64,000 nt of DNA from Myxococcaceae bacterium (GCA_019694595.1 JAIBBQ010000002.1:62001-126000); one strand, 5' to 3'. Counted from the stretch's first letter, positions 1 through 11,337 are shown. Program-made: numbers and translations. The notes: a model not told the origin generated them from the letters alone.

Positions 1-145
1 ACGCGACGGCCAGGCGGGACCTCAGCGTGAGATCGGCCTCGAACCAGCTCCGCGTCGTCCGGGACAGGACCGCATAGGCGACCAGCGCGAGCAGGCCGAG
101 ACCGACCAGGAGCACCGACAGGAATCGCACCATTCGGTTCATCAT
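1..145 (-). CDS. 5' end of a membrane-anchored protein, possibly trehalose-6-phosphate synthase (partial)
   Basis: Only the first 48 or so codons are present; the gene runs off the left edge. The start is one of three in-frame ATGs (145, 142 or 133). The product begins with a few polar residues, then a single hydrophobic segment, then a stretch with W-F-E-A-D-L-x-L-R-S-R-L. That pattern resembles the extra N-terminal membrane segment of some proteobacterial OtsA proteins, which make trehalose-6-phosphate from UDP-glucose and glucose-6-phosphate. The divergent neighbour is a GH15 glycosidase, and OtsA/GH15 pairs are common. The identification rests on a short fragment plus context. A sensor or another membrane-anchored enzyme remains possible. 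Confidence 0.4.
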   Translation of the reverse strand, partial: MMNRMVRFLSVLLVGLGLLALVAYAVLSRTTRSWFEADLTLRSRLAVA

Positions 146-200
146 GATCGGCTACCACGCATTACTTGGAGTTCCAAGCATCTCCTGGTACACGCCCCCC

Positions 201-1970
201 ATGAGCCTCGCGGACCTCGGACTGATCGGTAACTGTCAGATCGCCGCGCACGTGCACCGTGGTGGCGACGTGGTCTGGTGTTGCCTGCCCCGCTTCGATT
301 CGCCACCCGTCTTCGGCGCGCTCCTCGATGAGCGCGCAGGTGGCCGCTTCAGCATCGGTCCGGCCGACGGCCGCCTCGGCACCCAGCGCTACCTTCCCAA
401 CACCAACGTGCTCGAGACGCGCTTCGAGACCCCAGAAGGGGCTTTCAGGGTCATCGACTACGCGCCGCGCTTCATCCAGCACGGTCGGACCTTTCGGCCC
501 ACCAAGCTGATACGCACCCTGGAGCCACTCTCGGGCACCCCCCGCGTCCGGGTGGAGTGCGACCCCGTGCTCGGCTGGTCCAAGACCAGGCCGACGCGCG
601 ACCAGGGGTCTCACCACGTCACGTTTCACGGTTACGAGTCAGAGCTCAGGCTGACGACCAATGCTCCGCTCGCGTACCTCAACGGAGCGCCGTTCGCGCT
701 CACCGGGACCAGACACTTCGTCCTCGCGTGGGGCGCTCCGGTGGAAGAGGCGCTCGAGCCGTTGTGTGACCGGTTCCTCGCGGAGACCTGTCGCTACTGG
801 ACCACGTGGGTGAAGCACTGCGACGTCCCCACGACGTACCAGGAAGAGGTGATCCGATCGGCGCTGGCGCTCAAGCTCCACTGCTACGAGGACACCGGTG
901 CCATCGTCGCTTCACTGACCACTTCGATCCCAGAAGCTCCGGGCTCGGGACGAACGTGGGACTACCGCTACTGCTGGCTGCGCGACTCCTTCTATGCGCT
1001 GGCGGCCTTCCGGCACCTGGGCCACTTCGAGGAGCGTGAGCAATTTCTCGGCTACCTGCTCAACATCGTCGCCAACAGCCCCGAGCTCACGCTCGCCCCG
1101 CTCTACCGGATCGATGGCCGCAGCGACCTCTCGGAGGAGATCCTGCCCGGCTGGCCGGGGTACTTGGGCGAAGGGCCCGTTCGAATCGGGAACGGAGCCG
1201 CCACCCACATCCAGAACGACGTCTTCGGAGAGCTGGTCCTGGCACTTGCGCCGTTGTTCCTCGACGCCCGCTTCCGGGAGCAAGCCAGCCCCGAAGTCCT
1301 CGAACTCCTGATTCGCCTGGCTCGGAGGGCCGTGTCGTTGTCGGGACAACCCGACGCCAGCATCTGGGAATACCGCACCGAGGGGCGCGCCAGGACCTTC
1401 AGCACCCTGATGTGCTGGGCCGCCGCCGATCGTGTCGCCCAGGTGGCCGCGACGCACCGCCCTTCGGTGGCCGCCGAGTTCACCGCGGCGGCAGCGAAGA
1501 TCCGCGGCGAGATCCTCTCTCGGGCCACGTCCCCCACGCACGGCGGACTGGTGGCCGACTACGGAGGCGTCGAGGTCGATGCCGCCCTGCTGCAGGCAGT
1601 GACCCTCAGGTTCTTCGGCCCCGGCGACCCCAGGGCCTTGGTGACCATCGACGCGGTTCGCCGTGACCTCGAGCATCACGGCTGGCTCAAGCGGTACCGG
1701 AGCGACGATGGGTTCGGGCCGCCGAAGGTCGCCTTCACGCTCTGTACGTTCTGGTTGGTCGAGGCCCTGGCCAGAGTCGGCCGGGAAGAAGAGGCACGGA
1801 AGCTGCTCGAGCGCGTCGGCGAGCTCAAGGCTCCACTCGGTCTCTATGCGGAAGACGTCGAGCCGACGACCGGAGTGATGTGGGGGAACTACCCTCAGGC
1901 GTACTCCCACGTCGGCCTGATCACGGCCGCCTTTGCCGCTGCTCCCCGTTGGTCCGAGTTCGGGCCATGA
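201..1970 (+). CDS. Glycoside hydrolase family 15 protein (glucoamylase/trehalase-like)
   Basis: A 589-residue cytoplasmic protein with no signal peptide. It has the GH15 layout: an N-terminal beta-sandwich opening with L-I-G-N-C-Q-I-A-A and W-C-C-L-P-R-F-D, then an (alpha/alpha)6 barrel with W-D-Y-R-Y-C-W-L-R-D and, later, P-V-R-I-G-N-G-A followed by I-Q-N-D-V-F-G-E, the region of the catalytic acid/base. GH15 enzymes hydrolyse alpha-glucosidic bonds. Many bacterial members of this subtype are trehalases, which would fit a divergent OtsA-like gene. I chose ATG 201 rather than an in-frame ATG at 144, because family members start just before the L-I-G-N-C block and because 144 overlaps the divergent gene. 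The stop overlaps the next start (ATGA). Substrate is not shown by the sequence. Confidence 0.82.
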   Translation: MSLADLGLIGNCQIAAHVHRGGDVVWCCLPRFDSPPVFGALLDERAGGRFSIGPADGRLGTQRYLPNTNVLETRFETPEGAFRVIDYAPRFIQHGRTFRPTKLIRTLEPLSGTPRVRVECDPVLGWSKTRPTRDQGSHHVTFHGYESELRLTTNAPLAYLNGAPFALTGTRHFVLAWGAPVEEALEPLCDRFLAETCRYWTTWVKHCDVPTTYQEEVIRSALALKLHCYEDTGAIVASLTTSIPEAPGSGRTWDYRYCWLRDSFYALAAFRHLGHFEEREQFLGYLLNIVANSPELTLAPLYRIDGRSDLSEEILPGWPGYLGEGPVRIGNGAATHIQNDVFGELVLALAPLFLDARFREQASPEVLELLIRLARRAVSLSGQPDASIWEYRTEGRARTFSTLMCWAAADRVAQVAATHRPSVAAEFTAAAAKIRGEILSRATSPTHGGLVADYGGVEVDAALLQAVTLRFFGPGDPRALVTIDAVRRDLEHHGWLKRYRSDDGFGPPKVAFTLCTFWLVEALARVGREEEARKLLERVGELKAPLGLYAEDVEPTTGVMWGNYPQAYSHVGLITAAFAAAPRWSEFGP

Positions 1971-3430
1971 CGCCCGCCGAGCGCTCGGCCGCTGTCAGGC
2001 TTCGACAGCGCCTCGGCCAAGCCTGGGTCACCGCCCGGGATTGGGTGCGGCGGTACCTGTCCGACGAGTCGCACCTCTTCGCGCTCACCCTGCTGGTGGG
2101 GGTCGTCTGCGGCTTGGTGGCGGTGGCGTTCCACCTGGCGATTCGAGCCATGGAACACGTGCTGATCGATCGCGCGCTCGGGGCGACCGGGGCGCTAGGC
2201 TGGGGCCTCACCATCGTGACGCCGATGCTGGGCGGTCTGGCGGCGGGGGCGGCGCTCACCTTTCTGGCCCCGGGGGCCCGAGGCTCGGGCATTCCCCAGG
2301 TGAAGCAGGCCTTCGCCTTCGAGGGAGGCCGGGTGCGCCTCCGGGACGCGATCGGCAAGTTCATCATCGCCGCGGTGCAGATCGGCGCGGGGGCTTCGCT
2401 CGGCCGAGAGGGGCCGACAGCGCAGATCTGCGCAGGGGCGACCAGTGCCCTCGCCAGGGTGACCGCGCTCCCCACCAAGAGCGTGCGGCGCCTGCTCCCC
2501 GTCGGCGTCGCCGCCGGCATCGCCGCGGCCTTCAACGCCCCCATCGCCGCCGTCACCTTCACCATCGAGGAGATCGTCGGCTCACTCGACCATGCCGTGC
2601 TGTCGGGCGTGGTGGTGGCGGCGGCCCTCGCCGCCGTCATCGAGCGCGGCATCCTGGGGGTTCACCCGGTGATCGTGGTCGACCGCGCGTATGCGCTCGA
2701 CCACGTCTCGTCCTTGCCGATCTTCGCCTTGATGGGTCTCGCCGCCGGAGTCATCTCGGTCACCTTCACCGATTCGCTGCTCAAGCTTCGCGCTGGCTTC
2801 AGCACCTTCCGGTTGCTGCCCCGCTGGACCCACCCCGCAGTCGGCGGACTGGTGAGTGGCGCCCTCGCAGCGGTCGCGCTCCACGTGTTCGGAACCACCG
2901 GCGTCACCGGGGGCGGCTATGACACCCTCACCGATTCACTCGGTGGGAAGCTCGGCTTCGGAATGTTGCTTGGCCTCGGGCTCGCGAAGCTCGTGGCCAC
3001 CGTGTTCTCGTACTCGAGCGGCGGCGCGGGCGGCATCTTCGCCCCATCGCTCTTCATCGGCGCGATGCTAGGCGGCGCGTTCGGATACCTCGACGTCCTC
3101 GTCTTCGACCACGAGGACCTGCAGCGGGGTGCCTTCGCCCTCGTCGGCATGGGCGCCGTGTTCGCCGGAGTGATCCGAGCCCCCATCACCTCGGTACTCA
3201 TCATCTTCGAGATGACCGGAGGCTACGGACTGGTGCTGCCCCTGATGCTGGCGAACATGACGTCGTACGTCGTGGCCCGCCGCCTGCGCGCCCGACCGAT
3301 CTACGAAGAGCTGTTGCTGCAGGACGGGATCACGCTGCCCCACGCGCCCCTGGTGGCGAGCCCGCTCCCTGCGGGCGACCCCGGCGGCGTCGTCCCTGGG
3401 CGTTCTCCGGGCACGCAGCCCGATCAGTGA
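1967..3430 (+). CDS. ClC-family chloride channel / Cl-/H+ antiporter
   Basis: A 487-residue polytopic membrane protein. The three ClC selectivity stretches are visible: G-S-G-I-P (106-110), G-R-E-G-P (146-150, with the gating glutamate at 148) and G-G-I-F-A-P towards the C-terminus. A Glu-Glu pair at about 201-202 sits where exchangers carry the internal proton glutamate, so a Cl-/H+ antiporter is more likely than a pure channel (inference). There is no C-terminal CBS pair. It is translationally coupled to the GH15 gene by an ATGA overlap. Its 3' end overlaps the convergent phosphoesterase gene by 7 bp. Confidence 0.9.
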   Translation: MTPAERSAAVRLRQRLGQAWVTARDWVRRYLSDESHLFALTLLVGVVCGLVAVAFHLAIRAMEHVLIDRALGATGALGWGLTIVTPMLGGLAAGAALTFLAPGARGSGIPQVKQAFAFEGGRVRLRDAIGKFIIAAVQIGAGASLGREGPTAQICAGATSALARVTALPTKSVRRLLPVGVAAGIAAAFNAPIAAVTFTIEEIVGSLDHAVLSGVVVAAALAAVIERGILGVHPVIVVDRAYALDHVSSLPIFALMGLAAGVISVTFTDSLLKLRAGFSTFRLLPRWTHPAVGGLVSGALAAVALHVFGTTGVTGGGYDTLTDSLGGKLGFGMLLGLGLAKLVATVFSYSSGGAGGIFAPSLFIGAMLGGAFGYLDVLVFDHEDLQRGAFALVGMGAVFAGVIRAPITSVLIIFEMTGGYGLVLPLMLANMTSYVVARRLRARPIYEELLLQDGITLPHAPLVASPLPAGDPGGVVPGRSPGTQPDQ

Positions 3431-5157
3431 ACGAACTTCACGCCGGTGACGGTGAACGAGGAACCGTCGCTCTTGGTGGTGCCGTCGAAGGGCGCGAACA
3501 CCTTGCTGCCGATGGTGCCCTGCGCGGTGTCGATCTCCAGCAGGCGCGACGGGTTGGTGACCTCGTCGTGGTAGCACTGGAGAAAGCTGTAGATCGTGTT
3601 GCCCGCAGCGCCGGTGTCCGTGCGGTAGCCGTGGGTGCCGACGTGGCCCGACAGCACCATCAGCACGTTCGGGTACACCTTGAGCAGGTTGTCGAACACG
3701 TACTGCGGGCTGTTGGCGCCGTAGCCGCCGTTGGTCTGCTCGATGCCGCCTGCGCTGTTGAGGTGCGAGTGGGTGATGACGATCACGTTGTGGTGCGGGT
3801 GGCTCGCGACCACCGACTTCGCCCAGGTGACGACCGCCGTTCGCGGCCAGAGCTCGAGCGCGAGGATGAGCCAGTTCACCCCGCCGGCGCTGAAGGTGTG
3901 GAAGGCGTTGTCGATCTTCCCCGTCTCGTAGGTGCCGCCGAGGTTGGGGAACCGGGAGACCGGGTAGTAGTGGTTGAAGGTGTCGGTGATGCGGAGCGCC
4001 TGCGGCACCGTCGGGCAGCTCGGCGTGCCCGTGGGCGTGCACGCGCTCCCGCCGATGCCCACCGCGTTGGTGTCGTGGTTCCCGGGGACCAGCGCGTACG
4101 GCACGCCCGCGTCGTCGAGGATCGCCAGCCCCGCGCTGGTGCGCTCGTACATGATGTGGTCGGCGGTGTCCCAGTCCTCCAGGTCGCCCACCTGGACGAC
4201 GTAGCGAATGTCGAGCGCCGCGCGCTGGGCCTTCACCCACTCCATGCGGTTGGCGAAGCGGGGCGCCTTGGCCGCCGAGTTCACCTCGCGTTGCGTGTCG
4301 GGCATCACCACCAGCGTGAAGCGGGTGTCGATTCCCGCATCGGGCATCGGCGGCCCGGCGTCCACCTGGCCCGCATCGGGCACCGGGTGGCCCGCGTCGC
4401 CCGGGCCTGCGTCCCGCGCTCCGGCATCCGCGTGGCCCGCGTCGGCGACACCCGAGTCCGCCCCACCGGCGTCGGCGTGGCCAGCGTCCGCCGACCCTGC
4501 GTCGAGCTCGCCCGCATCGAACTCCCCAGCGTCGGGGGCGCCCGCATCGGACTTTCCACCGTCGACCTGGGGCCCGGTGACCGGCGGCGTGTAGCCATCG
4601 CCGGCGCGCGCGTAGAACGCGACCCCTTCGTCCTCCCATTCCACCGCGAGCAGCGCGTCGCGCTCGGCCTCGGAGGTGGTGAGGCGGTGCTTCAGGTTCG
4701 CGGTGTCGAAGAGGCTCCACACCGGCACCAGGCACGCGCCCGTCGCCGCGGCGACGAAGACCGGGCTCATCGGCTGTCGCAGGTACCCTTCCCCTTCGAG
4801 GCGAGCGATGAGCGCCGCGTCGGTGGTGAAGACGTGATCGTGATTCCCGTCGTTGTACAGGCGGGTGACGAGCTCGGTGCCAGGAGCGCGCTCGGCGGCG
4901 CCACGAAACGCCACCCCGCGCCGCACCGTGAAGCCCAGCGCCGCCGCAGCGGAGACCTCGTCGCTGGTGACCGCGTACACGCTGTCGCCGCTGACCGGGT
5001 GCTCGTACCGCACGGCCGCCTCGGTCAGCGCAGCACACCCGTCGTCGGAGCCCGCGTCACCGGGCCCACCGAGGAGCCGCTCGTCGCACGCGGTCAGCGA
5101 GAGCAGCACCAGCGCGAGGAAGGGCCTGGGAGACCGAGCAGAGGGCGGGACGTTCAT
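3424..5157 (-). CDS. Lipoprotein: DUF5648-like repeats, DAG linker, calcineurin-like metallophosphoesterase
   Basis: A 577-residue predicted lipoprotein with lipobox L-T-A-C (Cys24). Residues about 45-190 carry repeats of the DUF5648 style (H-x-F-T-T and R-L-T-T around aromatic/His positions), often found in surface proteins. A linker of about 80 residues is made of D-A-G triplets. The C-terminal 300 residues are a metallophosphoesterase: P-D-T-Q, V-G-D-L-E-D-W, G-N-H-D and T-H-S-H are all present. The final metal motif, usually G-H-x-H, reads G-H-V-G, so the last metal-binding histidine is missing or supplied elsewhere. The likely site is the outer membrane or cell surface. Substrate is unknown. 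Confidence 0.78.
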   Translation of the reverse strand: MNVPPSARSPRPFLALVLLSLTACDERLLGGPGDAGSDDGCAALTEAAVRYEHPVSGDSVYAVTSDEVSAAAALGFTVRRGVAFRGAAERAPGTELVTRLYNDGNHDHVFTTDAALIARLEGEGYLRQPMSPVFVAAATGACLVPVWSLFDTANLKHRLTTSEAERDALLAVEWEDEGVAFYARAGDGYTPPVTGPQVDGGKSDAGAPDAGEFDAGELDAGSADAGHADAGGADSGVADAGHADAGARDAGPGDAGHPVPDAGQVDAGPPMPDAGIDTRFTLVVMPDTQREVNSAAKAPRFANRMEWVKAQRAALDIRYVVQVGDLEDWDTADHIMYERTSAGLAILDDAGVPYALVPGNHDTNAVGIGGSACTPTGTPSCPTVPQALRITDTFNHYYPVSRFPNLGGTYETGKIDNAFHTFSAGGVNWLILALELWPRTAVVTWAKSVVASHPHHNVIVITHSHLNSAGGIEQTNGGYGANSPQYVFDNLLKVYPNVLMVLSGHVGTHGYRTDTGAAGNTIYSFLQCYHDEVTNPSRLLEIDTAQGTIGSKVFAPFDGTTKSDGSSFTVTGVKFVH

Positions 5158-5198
5158 GGCCGCCCGATGGGACGAGGGCCGCCGGAAACCGTCGCACG

Positions 5199-5213
5199 CC
5201 GGCTCGGAGCCGG
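5199..5213 (-). terminator. GC hairpin directly after fusA (no U-tract)
   Basis: A near-perfect 15-bp inverted repeat (CCGGCTC-G-GAGCCGG) begins right after the fusA stop codon. There is no run of T on the minus strand, so it is not a classical intrinsic terminator. It may instead stabilise the mRNA end or slow polymerase. Confidence 0.3.
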
Positions 5214-5214
5214 G

Positions 5215-7311
<2,097 letters not shown>

Positions 7312-7330
7312 GGTCGGGTGCCGGGAGTCG

Positions 7331-7373
7331 AAAAAAGTTCAGGCCGGGACGCTCGACGCGTACCCGGCCTGAA
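7331..7373 (-). terminator. Intrinsic terminator/attenuator between rpsG and fusA
   Basis: An 11-bp perfect inverted repeat (TTCAGGCCGGG at 7338-7348 with CCCGGCCTGAA at 7363-7373, 14-nt loop) is followed on the minus strand by C then six T residues (7336-7331). This is the form of a Rho-independent terminator for leftward transcription. It starts about 20 bp after the rpsG stop and ends about 20 bp before fusA. Confidence 0.8.
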
Positions 7374-7394
7374 GGCGACTGCCAAGTGCTGAAA

Positions 7395-7865
7395 TTACCA
7401 GCGGTAGTGCGAGAACGCCTTGTTGGCCTCGGCCATCTTGTGCGTGTCTTCGCGCTTCTTCACCGCGTTGCCGCGGTTGTTGGCGGCGTCCATGATCTCG
7501 CCAGCCAGCTTCTCGCGCATGGTCTTCTCACCGCGCGCCTTGGAGTAGTCGATGATCCAGCGCATGCCGAGCGCCACGCGACGGTCCTGACGGACCTCGA
7601 CGGGCACCTGGTAGGTCGCGCCACCGACGCGGCGGCTCTTCACCTCGAGCACCGGCTTGACGTTGTCGAGCGCCTTCTTGAACGTCTTGAGGGGGTCTTC
7701 CTTCGCCCGCTCCTCGACCAGCGCCAGCGCGCCGTAGCAGATGGCCTCGGCAACGGACTTCTTGCCCTTGCGCATCAGGTCGTTGACGAACTTGGTGACG
7801 AGCCGATCCTGGAACTTCGGGTCGGGGAGAATGCGGCGCTTGGCGACTACGCGGCGACGGGGCAT
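7395..7865 (-). CDS. rpsG: 30S ribosomal protein S7
   Basis: A 156-residue protein, the normal S7 length, starting M-P-R-R-R. The conserved [11 protein letters not shown] block and the N-R-G-N-A-V-K-K region are intact. S7 binds the 3' major domain of 16S rRNA and starts assembly of the 30S head. An AAGGAA ribosome-binding site lies 8 nt before the ATG. It follows rpsL by 27 bp. Confidence 0.97.
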   Translation of the reverse strand: MPRRRVVAKRRILPDPKFQDRLVTKFVNDLMRKGKKSVAEAICYGALALVEERAKEDPLKTFKKALDNVKPVLEVKSRRVGGATYQVPVEVRQDRRVALGMRWIIDYSKARGEKTMREKLAGEIMDAANNRGNAVKKREDTHKMAEANKAFSHYRW

Positions 7866-7892
7866 TGAAACGTTCCTTCTAGAAAGTGTGGG

Positions 7893-8264
7893 TTAGCTCG
7901 GCCGCTTGGCGCCGTACTTCGAACGGCTCTGCTTGCGGCCCTGCACGCCGACGGAGTCGAGCGTGCCGCGGATGATGTGGTACCGAACGCCCGGGAGGTC
8001 CTTCACACGGCCGCCGCGGATCATCACCACCGAGTGCTCCTGGAGGTTGTGACCGACGCCCGGAATGTAGGACGTGACCTCGATGCCGTTGGTCAGACGA
8101 ACGCGGGCCACCTTGCGAAGGGCCGAGTTCGGCTTCTTCGGAGTGGTCGTGTACACGCGGGTGCAGACGCCGCGCTTCTGGGGAGATTCCTTGAGCGCGG
8201 GGCTCTTGCCCTTGTAACGAACTTCTTCGCGGCCCTTGCGGATCAGCTGGTTGATCGTCGGCAT
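7893..8264 (-). CDS. rpsL: 30S ribosomal protein S12
   Basis: A 123-residue protein, the standard S12 length. The decoding-centre loops are conserved: T-T-P-K-K-P-N-S-A and [11 protein letters not shown]. Both streptomycin-sensitive lysines are present, so no rpsL resistance change is apparent. It opens the str operon behind a recognisable sigma-70 promoter. Confidence 0.97.
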   Translation of the reverse strand: MPTINQLIRKGREEVRYKGKSPALKESPQKRGVCTRVYTTTPKKPNSALRKVARVRLTNGIEVTSYIPGVGHNLQEHSVVMIRGGRVKDLPGVRYHIIRGTLDSVGVQGRKQSRSKYGAKRPS

Positions 8265-8308
8265 GAGTGTTTCTGGGTTCTCGAGTCTTCGGACTGAAAA
8301 GGGTGGCC

Positions 8309-8337
8309 CTCGTACAGAGTCCGACACGGCCTGTCAA
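8309..8337 (-). promoter_or_regulatory. Sigma-70 type promoter for rpsL
   Basis: On the minus strand a perfect -35 TTGACA (8337-8332) is followed by a 17-bp spacer and a -10 TACGAG (8314-8309). The expected start site is near 8302, giving a leader of about 38 nt to the rpsL ATG. Confidence 0.65.
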
Positions 8338-8368
8338 TGGGGGCTCCACACGGCCCGCCCCCCGACCG

Positions 8369-9259
8369 TCACTTCTTGCCCTTCTTGGGGGGCGTCGCCG
8401 CCTTGGCCAGCTTCTTCAGCGTCGCCTTGGCCGCGGTGAGCGCCCGCTCGCAGTCGTTGACGAAGGCCGAGGGGATGACCGAGCGCCCGCCGACCTGGAT
8501 CGGGTTGAGCGTGGCGCCCGGGTGACGGCCGAGCACGACCTTCCCTTCGCTGACGCAGCCCTGGTACCCCTTCACCACGTCTTCCTGCTTGGAGGCCTTC
8601 TTGGCCGGGTCCTTGGTCGCCTTCACCTCGTCCAGGGCTTCCCGTGCCTGGGCTTCCCTGGCGACCGGGCCTTCGGCGAACTCGACCCGCACGGCGATCG
8701 CCGGCAGCTTCCCGGCCTGCCCCGCCAGCATGGCGCGGTAGCCCTTCACCTTCTCGGCCCAGGCGGGGACTTCCTTCTCGAGCTCCGGCTGCTCGTCGAG
8801 CCCCGACTGCAGGCTCTTGGCGCGCTTCTGGTACCGCTCGAGGTCGTCGCTGGTCGCCTTGGGACCGGCGAGCGCCTCGAAGGCCTGCTGGCAGTCCGCC
8901 ACGTCACCCTTGAGATCGTCCTCGCGGCGCTTGGCCTTCTCCTCGAGGTCGCGCTTGCGGCGGGCCTCCTGCACCGCGGGGATCGCGGCCTGGTCGCGCT
9001 TGAGGCGGTCGGCGAGCATCTGCCACTCGGGGTACAGCTCGGCGTTCGGCTTGCCGAGCTCCTGGCGGGCGTCCTCGAGCAGCTCGTCGGCGTCCTTCGG
9101 CTCGAGCTCGCGCATCTTGGTCTCGGCCTTGGACAAGATCTCGTCGACCTCGTTGGCGATCGACTCGCTCTGCGCCATGCGCTGCTTGAGCGTCTTGGGG
9201 CCACAGGCGAGCGCGAGCGACAGCGCCACCACCCACCACCCTGCGGTTCGCTGGTTCAC
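8369..9259 (-). CDS. Predicted lipoprotein with helical coiled-coil body, function unknown
   Basis: A 296-residue protein starting at a GTG two bases after the rimI stop. Residues 1-19 look like a lipoprotein signal (hydrophobic core, then L-A-L-A-C). The rest is charged and largely helical (E/K/R/A-rich, for example [10 protein letters not shown]), consistent with coiled coils, and ends in a Lys-rich tail P-P-K-K-G-K-K. It contains a few cysteines (for example in V-A-D-C-Q-Q and Y-Q-G-C-V). It probably belongs to the SurA-like/rimI transcription unit. No family is recognised. Confidence 0.7.
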   Translation of the reverse strand: MNQRTAGWWVVALSLALACGPKTLKQRMAQSESIANEVDEILSKAETKMRELEPKDADELLEDARQELGKPNAELYPEWQMLADRLKRDQAAIPAVQEARRKRDLEEKAKRREDDLKGDVADCQQAFEALAGPKATSDDLERYQKRAKSLQSGLDEQPELEKEVPAWAEKVKGYRAMLAGQAGKLPAIAVRVEFAEGPVAREAQAREALDEVKATKDPAKKASKQEDVVKGYQGCVSEGKVVLGRHPGATLNPIQVGGRSVIPSAFVNDCERALTAAKATLKKLAKAATPPKKGKK

Positions 9260-9261
9260 GC

Positions 9262-9729
9262 TCAGAAGTCCTTGATCATGACCACCGCGTCCTCGCGGTT
9301 GTCCGTGTAGTACGCCGGGCGCATGCCCACGGCGCGAAACCCGAGCGAGCCGTAGAGGGCGATCGCCGCGTCGTTGCTCCGGCGCACCTCGAGCGTGGCG
9401 ATGCGGCACTTGTGGGCCCGCGCCTTCTCGAGCGACGCCTCGATCACCAGCCGCCCGAGCCCGCGCCGGCGGTGGGCGTGGTCGATGGCCACGTTGAGCA
9501 GGTGCATCTCGTCGGTCACCAGCCAGAAGATCGAGAAGCCGCGCACCTCGACGCCGCCCGGGCCGTCTTCTTCCACCAGGAGCACGGTCGACCATTCCTG
9601 GGTGAGCTCCTTCTGCACCATGTCGAACGACCACGGGTTGGTGAACGCCACCCGCTGGATGTCCATGACCTTGGGGAGGTCGTGGTGGGTCATCGGACGG
9701 ATGTGAATCGCGCTCGCCAGCTGCCTCAC
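9262..9729 (-). CDS. rimI: Ribosomal-protein-S18-alanine N-acetyltransferase RimI (GNAT)
   Basis: A 155-residue GNAT acetyltransferase. The acetyl-CoA loop R-R-R-G-L-G-R-L-V and the RimI-type C-terminus L-Y-G-S-L-G-F followed by Y-Y-T-D-N-R-E-D-A are visible. RimI acetylates the N-terminal alanine of S18. The ATG overlaps the stop of the upstream SurA-like gene (ATGA), so the two are translationally coupled. Broader GNAT substrate range cannot be excluded. Confidence 0.85.
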   Translation of the reverse strand: MRQLASAIHIRPMTHHDLPKVMDIQRVAFTNPWSFDMVQKELTQEWSTVLLVEEDGPGGVEVRGFSIFWLVTDEMHLLNVAIDHAHRRRGLGRLVIEASLEKARAHKCRIATLEVRRSNDAAIALYGSLGFRAVGMRPAYYTDNREDAVVMIKDF

Positions 9730-10412
9730 CGGGAGCCTCCGTCGCTGCGGCGGGCGAACGGCCCCAGGAGCCGCACCACCCCCGGCTTGCGCAGGCCCTT
9801 GAGCTCCTGCTCCACCAGGGTCACGTACCGCTCCTGGGCGAGCTTGGCGCGCAGGGGCTCCAGGGCCAGGCCTTCGAGGTCCGGGCGGCCCGCCTGGGTT
9901 GCCAGGGCCTCGGCCTCCGTCACCTGCGAGCGCAGCCGCAGCTTGCCGTCGAAGGCCCGCTGCACCCGCAGGGAGCGCTCGAGCAGCGCCCCGAGCTCGC
10001 CGGCGGTCGCCTCGTGCCGCTCCAGGAAGGCGTCGAACTGGGCCCGGGTCACGAAGCGGCTCTTGAAGGCTTCCAGGGCGGACTGCACGTCTTCAGGGTC
10101 GACCCGCCAGGCCTTGAGCTTCTCGGCCTCGGCCAGCTCGAGCCGCTCGCCGATGACCGCGTCGAGCACCTTGGCCAGGAGCGCGTCGTCGAGCTCCGCG
10201 TCGGCCGCCGCCACGCCCCCGGAGCGAACCAGGAGCACCCGGGCCTCGAAGTCGAGCTCGCTGCGGGTCACCACCCGCCCGTTGACGATGGCCACCGCCT
10301 CGTCGAGCAGGCGCGGCGCCGCCCCGGAGGCCCCCGCAACCAGGCAGAGCCACAAGAAAACCGGCCGCCACTGGCGTAACGGGCGGGCCTGGTTAGCTTG
10401 GGTGCGAACCAT
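9726..10412 (-). CDS. SurA-like periplasmic chaperone N-domain protein without PPIase domain
   Basis: A 228-residue exported protein with an N-terminal signal region (hydrophobic stretch, about 18-31, ending G-A-A). The mature part starts [18 protein letters not shown], the hallmark opening of SurA/PpiD-type N-terminal domains. It then continues as a helical bundle, but no parvulin domain follows, so it may bind unfolded outer-membrane proteins without isomerase activity (inference). The start codon overlaps the divergent DnaJ-type start within CCATGG. It is followed by rimI. Confidence 0.7.
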   Translation of the reverse strand: MVRTQANQARPLRQWRPVFLWLCLVAGASGAAPRLLDEAVAIVNGRVVTRSELDFEARVLLVRSGGVAAADAELDDALLAKVLDAVIGERLELAEAEKLKAWRVDPEDVQSALEAFKSRFVTRAQFDAFLERHEATAGELGALLERSLRVQRAFDGKLRLRSQVTEAEALATQAGRPDLEGLALEPLRAKLAQERYVTLVEQELKGLRKPGVVRLLGPFARRSDGGSR

Positions 10413-11337
10413 GGTCGATGACTACTACCAGCGACTGGGCGTCTCGCGCCAAGCCTCAGATGACGAGGTGAAGAAGGCGTACCGTCAGGCCGCCAAGAAG
10501 TTCCACCCCGACCTGAACCCGGGGAACAAGTCGGCCGAGGAGAAGTTCAAGCAGGTGACGGCGGCCTTCGAGGTCCTCTCCGACCCCAAGAAGCGCAAGC
10601 TCTACGACGAGCTCGGGCCGGAGGCGGAGAAGCTCGGCTTCGACGAGAAGAAGGCCCAGGCGTACCGACAGTGGAAGAGCGCCGGCTCCCCGGGCATGGG
10701 CGGCATGCCGGGCATGGGAGGCTTCGACTTCGACGCCCAGGGCGTGGACCTCGAGGACCTGCTCGGCCAGATGTTCGGCCAGCAGCGCGCCCGTGGCCCG
10801 CGGCGCGGCAGCGACCTCCAGGCCACGGTGCAGGTCTCGCTCAAGGAAGCGATCACCGGCACCGAACGGAACCTCGAGGTCGACGGTCGCCGGGTGACGG
10901 TGAAGATTCCTGCCGGCGTCGACACCGGCACGCAGGTCCGGGCGGCGGGCCAGGGCCAGAAAGGCCCTCGCGGCGGAGCAAGCGGCGATCTGCTGCTGGA
11001 GATCGAGGTGCTCCCCCACCCGCTGGTGCGGCGCGAGGGCGCTGACCTCTACCTCGACCTCCCGGTGACGGTGCGCGAGGCGCTCGAGGGCGCACAGATC
11101 CGCGTGCCCACCTTCGGTGGCGGCGGGACGGTCACCCTGAAGCCCGGCTCTCAGTCCGGCACCAAGCTGCGGCTGCGTGGCCAGGGCGTACCGGCGCTGC
11201 GCGGAGGAGCCGCCGGAGACCTCTACCTGGTGGTCCAGGTGAAGGTGCCCGAAGGGGCCTCCGAGGCACTGCGTGCTGCCGCCAAGGCGCTCGATTCCGG
11301 CTACGCGGGCGACGTGCGTTCCGGGCTCACGCTGTAG
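10411..11337 (+). CDS. DnaJ/CbpA-type co-chaperone without zinc finger
   Basis: A 308-residue J-domain protein. Residues 1-70 form the J domain with the K-K-F-H-P-D-L motif that stimulates DnaK ATPase. A Gly/Met/Phe-rich linker follows. Two beta-rich substrate-binding domains come next, with no CxxCxGxG zinc repeats, so it is the CbpA class rather than DnaJ proper. Its start overlaps that of the divergent SurA-like gene, so the two share a very compact control region. A DnaK partner is not in the window. Confidence 0.88.
   Translation: MVDDYYQRLGVSRQASDDEVKKAYRQAAKKFHPDLNPGNKSAEEKFKQVTAAFEVLSDPKKRKLYDELGPEAEKLGFDEKKAQAYRQWKSAGSPGMGGMPGMGGFDFDAQGVDLEDLLGQMFGQQRARGPRRGSDLQATVQVSLKEAITGTERNLEVDGRRVTVKIPAGVDTGTQVRAAGQGQKGPRGGASGDLLLEIEVLPHPLVRREGADLYLDLPVTVREALEGAQIRVPTFGGGGTVTLKPGSQSGTKLRLRGQGVPALRGGAAGDLYLVVQVKVPEGASEALRAAAKALDSGYAGDVRSGLTL

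Noticed and set aside
144-200. ATG 144 as start of the GH15 gene
   Set aside because: It adds 19 residues that do not match the family and overlaps the divergent start at 145. ATG 201 begins just ahead of the conserved L-I-G-N-C block.
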